Position numbers and translations under genes: made by a program. Below, piece after piece: positions 48,993-60,600 of a DNA stretch of 64,000 nt. The notes below the pieces were generated by a model. It was not told where the DNA came from and made no database searches. It saw only the letters and a program-made list of their open reading frames with translations. The stretch is from NCBI RefSeq assembly GCF_000090795.2, contig NW_003546448.1, positions 97,658 to 161,657 on the forward strand, read 5' to 3'. Numbering within the stretch: the first letter of the stretch is position 1; every line of letters starts with the position of its first letter. The stretch is from Amphimedon queenslandica. Its lineage: Eukaryota > Porifera > Demospongiae > Haplosclerida > Niphatidae.

Positions 48993-51360
48993 TTAATAAT
49001 AATAATAATTAAATTTAATAATAATTGATGCAATATCCAATACTCACCGAGTCCTGGCAATACGGCAGGACACAAGTGATGACATCGTTCAATATCGGCG
49101 TCATTTGCTTCTCACAACCTTCAGCTATTGCAGAGACAGCCATCAAGGCGCCATATCTATGCTTCCAGTCAGCTTGAAGGAGGTGAGAAAGAGGAGAGAG
49201 ACAGAAAGATGGGATATATATTAAGGTCACAGGAAAAACAAAAGAAGACATCAAAGAGAGAGAATGGAGGAGAAACAAAGAGTGATATATAAAGGTAGAA
49301 TATCATAGGGTTACAGGATTACCTGATGTTAGCATTTTTGGGATAATCGAAATGATATGAGGCAGAACAGCTTTCCCACCCAAAGCATTTGCTAGCCTAT
49401 CAAGAGCAGTCTCACCAGACACAGTCATACTGTGATATAAGGAGGAAGGAAGAAAGGAAGAAAGGAAGAGAGAGAAAAGATGGACAGGAACATGAATAGC
49501 ACAATTTAACTTTTTTTCCTCAAAACACATTATTATCAATAGAAAACAATGAGTTGCCCTCAATTTGTAAACTCATATGTACATGAGAACAGCTGGAAAT
49601 TATATACCTGGAGGAGTCGTCATCATTGGCCAACTCATCAGCTGTATTCCAATCATCATCATCTTCGATCTGTACCATGAAATTAAGGCAGAGCTCAACT
49701 ACAAAGCATAGCAAATGATGATAATAAGGATAGGACACACACACACACACACACACACAGTATGACTAACTTACTGATGAGAGAATGAAATTTGTCAAGT
49801 TTTCTTAACATGGCAGCACCTATACATGAGAAGGCATGATTACACAAAATAAAATAAATAATAAAATGAGTCGAAAAATTGTACCATTCTCAGCAAAAGT
49901 AACAACAAATTCAAGTGACAGCTGTTTCCAATTATCTTCAACCTCTGCCTGCATTAACTAAAGAAAGAGCACAATACACTAATACAAATCTAATTATACT
50001 CATATTATTCCAAGAATGCAATCACTGTTGACAAGTACTACTGTCAATCAGAAGCCACTTTAATATGCCACAAATATCAAATATCAAGCTAGCCTATAGT
50101 ACAAACCTTTGCCATTAACTCTAGCAGTTTAACCAGTTCTGGGCGTAGGAACTTTGGGCGGTGCTCAGCAAGATCAATGAATGATTTCAATACAGTATCA
50201 TCAGACTGAGACTGAATATTCTGTTCTAAGACCTACAAGAATAAATTATACAATTCTTTCCATTGTGGAATTTGTATCAAGAGTTTGTATTACGTGTATC
50301 TAAGCAGCTGGGAATTTTAGAAATAGCATTCCATAAATTTTTGATGTTACATAATTCATAATTAAGGTGCAATCAATGTCTTTCTAAGTCCAAATGACAA
50401 AAAGGGATGGAGTCTGGCCACACGAGACTAAATGTCTCTCTCTCTCTCTCTCTCTCTCTCCCTTACAGATATCATGTGAGGAAGGAGATCGTTCATTCTT
50501 TGTCTCACTCCAGGGACTTCAAGTGAAATAATGAAGGAGCTGGTAGCAGTCACGGCTTCCTCTGCCAGTGCCTGGTGAGAGGATATCATTGCTTGGTAGA
50601 ACATTTGAGACACAAGCTCCAACACTGAATTTAGCTGGACGCCAAATACAGCCGGAACTACCCTGTTAATTAAGGATAGCAAGATTGAGGGAAAAGTATA
50701 AGATGATAAGATACAATGGAACGAAACAAATTACATGCTTAATAATCGTGTTACTAATAATCGAACAAACCTTATGATGTGTAAAGCATTCTGATATAAT
50801 TCAGGTTTTGTTGTATCACAGCATTCAAACAAGAACGTCAATAACTGCGGCCAGTGATTGACATCATTCTCATCTGTAAAGTGGGAGGAGTTATAAAAAT
50901 GACCGACTCCGCCCAAACCACTCACCGATGGACGCCCGAGCCAGCTCAGCAATCGTGTCGCATATTTTATGTCTTAGGCTAGTGTTTGACTCCGACTGGA
51001 TGATCTGTAGTAGCTGAGACCGACAGGATGCAGTGACGGTTGGATCAACCTGAGACAGCTCATCAGGAGATTGTAAGAGTGCTCTGCGAAGGAGTACAGC
51101 TGCTAGGTCTCGACTCTATGAAAAGAATAAGTCGTACAATACTGATTTAGAGAGACACTACGTACCGAGATGGCTACTCCTGCGTTGCCCATGGTCGATA
51201 CAAGATAAGGGAGCTTGGCTGATAGGCTGAGCGTGTTTAGTTGCTCCTAGCGAGTCAGAGAGTTTTTGCAGAGGATAATGGATGCCATGCTTACCTCGGC
51301 GGTCTTTCTTGTCGTGTTGTCTTCGGAGAGAAGGTTAGAGAGAATGGCATTGAACTCCAT
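44360..51360 (-). CDS. IPO5: Importin-5 (karyopherin beta-3, IPO5/RANBP6 family)
   Basis: Importin-5 is a RanGTP-regulated HEAT-repeat nuclear import receptor for ribosomal proteins and histones. I trace 27 exons from ATG 51360 (51360-51295, 51246-51166, 51115-50926, ... 45558-45333, 44913-44772) to a stop in the last exon 44437-44360. Total 3255 nt, 1084 aa (human 1097), every phase consistent. Landmarks matching human IPO5: [30 protein letters not shown], the acidic loop [200 protein letters not shown] and [10 protein letters not shown]. Exon 9 uses the acceptor at 49699, which restores phase. Its introns carry two MITEs, a long CT tract and dispersed repeats. Confidence 0.96.
44536..44722. 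mobile_element. MITE with 30-base TIRs in the last IPO5 intron
   Basis: 187 bases with ends TAGGGCACCTTTTTCGAGGG CTGTAAATTT on the left and the reverse complement (TAGGGCACCTTTTTTAGGGC TGTAAATTT) on the right. The interior is rich in TTTTTGCAAATTT words. No coding capacity. Confidence 0.75.
45031..45195. mobile_element. Degenerate MITE in IPO5 intron 25
   Basis: About 165 bases with weaker inverted ends (GTGGGCTTTTTTGAGGG / reverse GAGTGGTTTTTTCAAGG) and the same TTTGCGGATTTTAATTTTG-type interior as the element at 44536. It is probably the same family, more decayed. Confidence 0.5.
45253..45315. repeat. (CT)n microsatellite in IPO5 intron
   Basis: Over 60 bases of pure TC. On the IPO5 strand this is a GA tract starting within about 20 bases of the donor of exon 25 (45332). 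A shorter CT tract (50434-50460) lies just after the exon 5 donor. Confidence 0.95.
46610..46805 (-). repeat. Dispersed repeat family copy in IPO5 intron 18
   Basis: One unit between exons 18 and 19, with AATCTAATTTCAATCAGAAT, TCTCTCCTAGCCATTTTTGG and CTATAGTACATG. A larger pair lies at 48180-48560 in the intron between exons 12 and 13, with ACTGTACTATAGTACAGGGA. Confidence 0.7.
48180..48560 (-). repeat. Dispersed repeat family, two units in IPO5 intron 12
   Basis: Two consecutive units with ATCAGCTCAAA, GAACACATATACGCATCAGA, CCTAGCCATTTTTGGCAAAA and the boundary palindrome. Orientation is opposite to the 14870-16400 array. Confidence 0.75.
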
Positions 51361-51624
51361 GCTGCTCGCCTACTAAATTAATTTGCACTCCACGTGGTCA
51401 CGCCCATTGATTATACGGAAAAACTACGATAAATCCGTAAATTTAAAATTTCCGTCTTTTGTCATTCATATCTCGTATTCTTTTCGTATCAGAGGGGCAC
51501 TAAATAAAACTCAGAGCAGCCAAGATGTGCTTAACATTTCTGCACAATCTGCAGCAGCAGCAGCTCTCTAGCAGTCTCAGTCTGCAGAAGAAAATTAGCA
51601 AATCACGTCACAGCAGCAATCATA
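51361..51624. promoter_or_regulatory. Divergent promoter region IPO5 / CCP-tyrosinase gene
   Basis: 264 bases between the two start codons, holding both 5' UTRs. It includes a GCAGCAGCAGCAGCTCTC run upstream of the secreted protein's ATG. A housekeeping gene and a secreted-protein gene share this segment. Confidence 0.5.
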
Positions 51625-54600
51625 ATGTTGTCTCAACTTTTCCTACTAATAACAGTGGTCATTTGTTTAAGTGCCACACTCAGCTTTGCAGATAATGTGG
51701 AGGTGCATTCAGATGTTGACACTGCTGCAGGTTAGTCTGATAGTGCATGATTATGCATTAAATGTTGTGCATAGAAAATGAGGAAGAGAGAATAAAGAGA
51801 ACCGGAGTAACTAAAACACACCAGTATGACGAGTATCACAGTAGAGGTTGCAGTGATCCCGGCACACCAGAGTTTGGCTACAGTTTCTTCCACTCGAGAC
51901 ATGTTGGATCTGTAGTCATACACAAGTGCAAAAGTGGTTACAAATTGGTTGGATCACAAATGCGCGAATGCAAGCAAACAGGACATTGGTATCCTGGACT
52001 TCCAAAATGTGTTCGTGGTGAGTATATTATGCATTTGATATTATATAAAGTAGTTGCTGTGTATAATTAGATGCATAAATATTAAATTGCTATAAATTAA
52101 GTGCAATAAAGGTAATGTTTTGATTGTATATTTTTTATGTTGTGTATATTTTCAACAAAAGGATTGTTATATTCTTTGTTGAACTTGTAAAAGTACTGAA
52201 GCTCTTAACAAGTGCTAAGTCACAACAATAATTATTATTACTAAATAAATCCCCTGAAAATCAATTATGAGAATAATTACCTACTGATAGACATAACTTA
52301 ATACTGCTAAGTAGCTAATTAATACCTGCAAATGAACATTATGAATGAGTTATTGTTTATCCACAAACATTGTTGAAATGAATTGCCCTTTGTTTAGAAA
52401 CAACGGTTGTTTATTTGTATAATGTTTTGGGCAGCCAAATATTGTCACTAGCAGTTTTCAATTAATTCTAAAATTAGTAATTGTTCCTTTCTAGTAGGCT
52501 CATCAAGTGGCTCAAAATTATGCAAACACCCTGGGATGTTGGACAATGGTTTTGTTCTTGTGTCCTCCACACATGTTAATTCTGTCATCAAGTACAAGTG
52601 TAATGAAGGCTATCGACTGGTAGGCAACAATTACAGAGTATGCCGACCAAGTGGAGAATGGTCAGGAAATGAACCAAGATGCATTGGTACAGAGTCATTT
52701 TAATAATCATCATTTTAAGAATTATCTCCTTAGCTCAAGGCTGTCAAAACTTGCCTAAGCCACAGAATGGGAATGTAGAGGTTACAAGTACAAGGATAGG
52801 AGCAGTAGCCACATATTCCTGCAATGATGGGTTCGCACTAGTTGGTAATAAGAACAGAGTTTGCCGACCGCATGGACAGTGGTCAGGTGTTGCCCCCAGT
52901 TGTCAAGGTGAGGAGACACATCTTCCTCAATTTTCTTGAAGTGGTTTGTAAAGTTTTGTCTATCAGAGGTGGACAATAGATTCACTCAGTGACATTTTTG
53001 TTTTTCTCTTTCAATTTTTGCAGAGATTAGCTGTGGAACATTGGCTGATCCAAAAAATGGCAATGTTAAATTCTCATCTACCAGTGTTGGATCGACTGCA
53101 GAGTACAGCTGCAGTGCTGGTTTTCTTCTTGTTGGAGATAAAATAAGAACCTGTCAGAGCAACAGGGAATGGTCTGGAATGGCACCAGTTTGCAGACGTG
53201 AGATTAACCTTAAAATTGAAAAACAGAATTTTCACATCTTTTACAATAGCTTTAAGTTGTGGACGGCTTGAATCGCCTCAAAACGGCAAAGTCATCATTT
53301 CTGGTACAACTCCAGGCTCTGTGGCAACCTACAGTTGTAATCAAGGATTCACATTAATGGGACAATACAAGAGGACCTGTCAAGTCAATGGGGAATGGTC
53401 AGGAAGCACACCAAACTGCAGACGTAAGCCAACGTATAATAGTTACTTTACTATTTACCATGATCGCTATTTAATTCCATAGCAATATATTAGAATATTG
53501 GTGTTTGGTGTTTTATTTATTGTTATTTTATTTTAGCCATTTCATGTCAAAGCCTTAGTGCTCCAAATAATGGTCAAATCCAATTCTCATCATCTTCTGT
53601 CAGCACTCAGAGACCAGGAGACAAAGCCACTTACAGCTGCTTTCCTGGTTTCAGTCTTTTAGGAACAAGAATCAGAGTATGTCAACAAGATGGAACTTAT
53701 TCTGGGCAGGCCCCATCATGCAACCGTAAGACAACTAACATTATGGTAACAGTGTCCTAATCTTTATTATCATATTATAGCTATTAGTTGTGGTAATCTT
53801 AGAGATCCTCCAAATGGTCAGGTTGAGTTAACTGGAGTGAGAGTGGATGACAAAGCTGTGTACAGCTGCAATAGAGGGTTCGTACTGCAGGGAGCTACCA
53901 CCAGGACTTGCCAATTTAATGGTGCATGGAATGGACAGGAACCAATCTGCAGACGTGAGTTCGTGTATAATAATAGTACTGTATGTATGTGTACGTCTTC
54001 AATTAGAAATTCAATAATAATGGCAAGACTATATGCAAATATATGCAAATGTACATAGAATGCATGTAGTTTCAATTTTAAAGCATCTTCTTTATCATGT
54101 TTACTTCTTATACTTTACTCCTCTCATTAGCTGTTGATTGTGGCCATCTCTCTAGTCCTAGCGATGGGCAAGTCTCCGTTACAACCACTAAACTAGGAGG
54201 TATAGCTAAATACAGGTGCAATGATGGATTTAAATTGGTCGGTACTACTGTTAGAAGGTGTCTGGCTAATGGCCAGTGGTCAAAGGATGCTCCAACTTGT
54301 AAAAGTAAGAAAATGCAATAAGTAAAAACAGGATACTTTTGTTTAGTTAACAGTTGTGGTGAGCTTGAAGACCCACAAAATGGACGCGTGAGACTAACAG
54401 GGACTAGTGTAGGCTCTACTGCCAATTATTTCTGTAACAGAGGATTTGTATTGGAAGGCTTGGCCAGAAGGATTTGTAGGAGAGATGCCACTTGGTCAGG
54501 AACTGCACCAACTTGCAGACGTAAGGAGCAATACATTGCTACTATAATGAATAAAATGCTACAATTAATTGTTCTCCTACTAAAAAGGTATAACATGTGA

Positions 54601-57600
54601 AAGTCTTGATGATCCAGAGAATGGACAAGTGACTATTTTGGGTGGGAGTGGACCAGGCTCTGTCGCTGTATACAAGTGCAGCCCTGGCTTTGAATTGGTT
54701 GGAGATAGAAGGAGAGTTTGTGGAGAAGATGGTCGCTTTTCTAGCTCTGCACCAATCTGTCGCCGTAAGTTTTAAAAGGACTTGTTTTTACAATTGTGTC
54801 TTAAAATATATGAAATAATACTAATGTACGTATAATGAATAGATAATAATACTTCATTGTGGTATTCTTATTATTGCAGCAATAATATGCGAGGATTTGG
54901 ATAATCCAGCCAATGGGAGAGTCCAAGTGAATGGTAGGAGACCAGGAGCAGAAGCAAGATACACATGTGATCCTGGTTTCAGGCTCAGTGGACAGAAACT
55001 GAGAGTCTGTCAGGATGATGGAAGCTTCTCTGGACAAGCTCCAACCTGTGAAGGTAAAAAATTATACCATTAGAGTTTGATTATTGTATTTGCATAAAGA
55101 GGACTTTATAATTTATTTTTGTTGCATTATTCTTGATAGCTGTCATTTGTGAACAAGTCCCACCCATCGAGAATGGCCAAGTTAGCGTATCAGGGACACG
55201 ACCAGGAGCAGTTGCTACATACAACTGCAATTCAGGATTCAGTATTGTTGGCCAGAGGATTAGAATATGTGGAAATGATGGAACATTTAGTGGTCAAGCA
55301 CCAATATGTCAAAGTAAATACATTGATATACATGTATAGGTACAACTACTATATCCAATTATTTTTATTTGATTATTAATATTCATTTATTATATATAGT
55401 TTTATTTATTATTTATTTATTTATTTATTTACAGTATTTATTTTTTATTTCCAGGGATTGACTGTGGCCCATTGGATAACATTAACAATGGTCATGTTTC
55501 CTTCATTAGCACCAGTGTTGGCGCAGTGGCTAGTTATACATGTGACAATGGATTCAGGCTTGAAGGAGAGGCACAAAGGACCTGTCAACAAAGTGGGCAG
55601 TGGTCCGGAGTTGAGCCAACATGCACAAGTAAACTAGACACAATACTATTATCCTCTTCATCCGTCTCTATCCTTTCTTCTTCTCTTTCTGTGACAGTTG
55701 TTGATTGTGGAGTACTCACACCTCCTCAGAACGGTGACGTCATATTCTCATCGACAGCCTTTCGCTCAACAGCAAGTTATCGTTGCAGACCTGGATTTAG
55801 GGTTGTGGGGACTGAGACAAGAATATGTCAAGTAAATGGAGAATGGTCAAGCACTGCTCCTGTTTGTAAACGTAAGTACAGTAGCATAAGAGCTGGGGGA
55901 TAAATATACATTAATGTTATTCCTCATCAATTTCAGCTCTTAATTGTGTGACATTGAATAATCCTGAGAATGGTTTTGTGTCTGTTAGTGGCAGTACTGT
56001 TGGTGCCATAGCAACATACAGCTGCAATCCTGGTTTTGAATTGGCCGGCAGGAGAGTAAGAATCTGTAGGAATGATGGACAGTACAGTGGAGTAGAGCCT
56101 ATTTGTAGAGGTATGCTAATTAATGGGAGCCTTTGTTCATCAGGATTGACACACACTTATTCCTTCCATCTCTCTCTCTTTTAGCCATTAGTTGTGGTGA
56201 ATTACAGAATCCTCTTAATGGAGTGGTCAACTTTGAATCTACTACAGTTAGCTCAACAGCAACATACAGTTGTAATAAAGGATTTGTTCTATCTGGTCTA
56301 TCTACACGTGTCTGTCAGCCATCAGGAGAATGGTCAGGAGAAGCACCCACTTGCATCAGTGAGTATAACTGATTATTAACTTATTACACATTGATACTTG
56401 GTTTCTTTTGTTCAGTCGTTAACTGTGGTGAGTTGAGGCCTATTCCTAATGGAGATGTTACATTTGCCTCAACTGGTTTTGGTTCCATTGCAAGATACTC
56501 TTGTGACTTTGGATTCACTCTAGTAGGCTCAAATACAAGAACTTGTCAATTGAATGGAGAATGGTCTGAGAAGGAACCATTCTGCAGACGTATGTTGCAC
56601 AATGTAGAGTATGAGAAATAATTGTATTTCAATATCTGCAGCTATTGAGTGTGGTCCATTGGACTCTCCTGATAATGGTATTGTTAGAGTGGAAGGTACC
56701 ACAGTTGGGTCTGTTGCTAAATATACTTGTAACCCTGGCTTTAAACTGAGTGGCTCTGATATGAGAACCTGCCAGGCTACAGGCGAATGGTCAGGGAGTA
56801 CTCCAGTCTGTCAATGTAAGTCTCAAAATAGTAAATTAATTTAATCATTTTTTGGTAGCTATTGATTGTGGAAGCTTGCCAGATCCAGAATATGGAACAG
56901 TTAAGCTCAGTGGAACAACAACAGGCTCATTAGCAACATACAAATGCAACAAAGGATTCAGACTAACTGGTAGTACCACCAGAGTATGTCTCAATACTGG
57001 AGAATGGTCACTACAAGCTCCAACTTGTGAACGTAAGCTAATTGCTACACAATCTAAGAACATACCTATGTATCAAAAAATTATTAAAATGAAGAATTCT
57101 CTCCCATGCAGCCATTTTTGGTGAAATTTAGCAAATGCCTCACTTATAAAATAAAAAATTATTTGTCAGAATCAGCAACTTTAAAATTTATAAATACATC
57201 TTGATCAGTTCAAACTTTTAAGGCAACTTAACATCTTATTACTGATCTGATGCTAACTATTTTTGTTTATATTGATAAGCATATTTGCTCACTAAATAAT
57301 TATGTTTAAAACAAAAGAGAGAGAGAGATGATGAAAGAATAAGAATAAAGTAAACGAAATGGTATACTATATATACTTCATTGTAGCTGAAGACTGTGGA
57401 CCATTGGATGATCCAAAGAATGGTAAAGTGGATGCATCAGGTACAGCATTCTGGGACACTGCTACGTACACATGTAATCCTGGATTTGACATCATTGGTG
57501 AATCCATAAGGACCTGCCAAGAGAACGGACAGTGGTCAGGTGTCGCTCCTTTCTGTCAATGTAAGCATTAATAATAACACTATTATCATTTATTTGAAAT

Positions 57601-60600
57601 ATTTTTTTCTTTCAGCTGCTACTTGTGAGTTGCTGAGTTCTCCTAAAAATGGACGGGTTAGCTTCACCGGAGTGACAATTAATTCCGAAGCAACATACAC
57701 CTGCTTTCCTGGATTCATACTTATTGGATATGAGATCAGAACTTGCCAGAACAATGGACAATGGTCAGGTCAAGAGCCACATTGCAGAGGTAATTCTATA
57801 TTATTAGAATGAGAATGGGACAAGAAATCAATTAATGTACATGTACTATGTAAGAAAAAAGAAGTAATAAATTATTATTTATTATTTTTATAGCCGTCAG
57901 TTGTGGCCCATTGGATGATATAGAGAATGGTCAAGTGATTGTTAGTGGCTCAGATGTGTTCTCCATAGCAACATACACCTGTAGTGAAGGGTTTGGATTA
58001 GTTGGCGTTAGCTCAAGGATCTGTGAAACTAATGGAGTTTGGTCCGACTCTCCTCCAGTTTGTGAACGTAAGATAAAAATATGCTTTAAAAAGAACTAAT
58101 GCAATCATTTATAATTATTAATTCTCAATTTCATTGTAGCTGCTGATTGTGGACAGTTAGAGTCACCAGCCAATGGTATGGTAGAGACTACTGGTACAAA
58201 GTTCTATGACACTGCAGTATACAGTTGCATGCCTGGCTATAGGCTACAAGGTGATGACTCACGTACTTGCTCAGAGAATGGCAAATGGACTGGTACAGCA
58301 CCTATCTGCATTGGTAAGTATTCCTTTGTAATGCAACTTCCATCTCTTTTACATTTACTGTTTTTCTCTGCTTCTTTTCCTATTATAGTTATTGATTGTG
58401 GTAAGCTTCAGTCTCCTGCAAACGGGCGAGTTGAATTCTCGTCAACATCATTCAGATCTGTAGCAAATTATTTCTGTGATGAACCATTTGAGTTGGTAGG
58501 AGATCACACCAGACTCTGTCAGGCTGATGGGCAGTGGTCAGGCGAGGCACCAACTTGCCAGAGTAAGATAGACAAGATTTTTAATTAATGTTGTGCAAAA
58601 GAGGTTACTTTAACTCTTTCTGTGTTTAGGTGTTACATGTTCAAAGTTGACAGCTCCTGCTAATGGAGAATTGGAATTGACACAGGGAAATCTTGCTGGC
58701 TCTATAGCTTACTATAGCTGTAATCAAGGGTTCAAATTGGTAGGAGATAAAGAGAGGAAGTGTCGAGAAACTGGAGAATGGAGTGGCACTGAACCAACTT
58801 GCCAAGGTATACTTGTATTAAATTTCCTATTATTAATCAAATGGTCTGTAAAATTTATTTGCTGATTGTGAAGTAAAATGTCTTTCTTTGTTTCATGCAA
58901 TGCATAGGTCTCCATTGTGAAGTACTTGATGACATAGAAAATGGTGCTGTCTCCCTGACTGGTACAACTGTATCATCAATAGCAACATACATCTGCAATA
59001 AAGGCTTTGATCTGATTGGCAAAAACACAAGAGAATGCTTGAGTAATGGTGTGTGGTCTGGAGTTGAACCACTATGCCAAGGTAAGAAAAAAGAGAGAAA
59101 AATGAAGTCATTATATATTTCTTTTTATTTATCATTATAGCTGTTGGATGTGGTCCTCTTGATCCTCCACAGAATGGGATTGTTGTCTTTTCTGGTATTA
59201 GTGTTGGTGATACAGCTACTTACAACTGTAAGCATGGATTCCAGTTGATAGGTGCTGGCACTAGATTGTGTCAAGCAAATGGACAATGGAGCGGTGAAGC
59301 ACCAACATGCAGCTGTAGGTTTCACAAAAAGATGTATTTCAAATATATAATAATTATCCTTATATAAATTAAATTTCTTTTTATATCAATTGTTTTGTTA
59401 TCATTGCAGCAATTGATTGTGGCCCTCTGACTGATCCCAGTAATGGTAAAGTTACATTTGATGGTGCAAGTGTTGGATCATCAGCCTCATATACTTGCAA
59501 TGAGGGATACATCTTAAGTGGGAATCAACGTAGGCAGTGTCTCCGCACTGGAGAATGGACCGGAAGTGATCCAATATGTAGAAGTATGTAACCAATAATG
59601 ATGATGATAATAATAATAATAATAATAATAATAGTAATAATATAAACCAATAATAATAATAGTATAATTATTATTGTATACTGTTTTCTCAGTTATTAAC
59701 TGTGGCCCACTTTCTGATCCAACTAATGGTAAAGTGAGAGTCCCCAGTAGTAGGTTTGGCTCAAACGCTCGCTACAGCTGCTTCACTGGGTTCACTCTCG
59801 TTGGTTTGAGACTGAGACCTTGTCAGCTTGATGGAAGATGGGCAGGAAATGCACCAATTTGTGAAGGTTAGTGTGAAGAACTGTGTATACATTAATATCA
59901 AAATTATTCAAATTAGTCGTACGTTGTACTGTTCTACCAAAGCCTGCAAACGGTTTAGTGACAATCACTGGTACAACTGTTGGCTCAAAGGCTAGCTATA
60001 GTTGTGATAGAGGATTTGAGCTAAGTGGAAAAGACAGTAGATCTTGTAATAGTGATGGTACATGGTCTGGTACTGAACCAGTCTGTAGAGGTAAGACTTT
60101 GTAGAATAAATCATACTGAAGATAACCATTGGTTTATGTTTATTGTATTAGTGCAATTTTTTGTTGTTGTAATGATGTTCATTAATTTTTAATCAGCTAT
60201 TTCTTGTGGCACATTGATTGCTCCTGTTAACGGTCAAGTAACATACACTACCTCTACTGTCGGCTCTGTTGCTACCTACAGCTGCATGAATGATTATTTA
60301 CTAGTTGGAACAGGCAGAAGAACTTGCCAAGACAATGGAGAATGGAGTGGATCAGCACCAGTCTGTAACAGTAAGCAGAGACTTAATAAAAATTCTCCTT
60401 TTCATTTCATCATTCATCAGGTAAAGAAGTTGATTGTGGTACTCTTCCTGATCCAAACAATGGACAAGTCCTGCTCTATGGTACAAAGATAGGAGACTCG
60501 GCTACATACACTTGCTTTGTTGGGTTTAGTCTCTCCGGAGCTGATATTCGCTATTGTCAAGAAAACGGACAATGGAGTGGTGTTGCTCCACGCTGCAATC

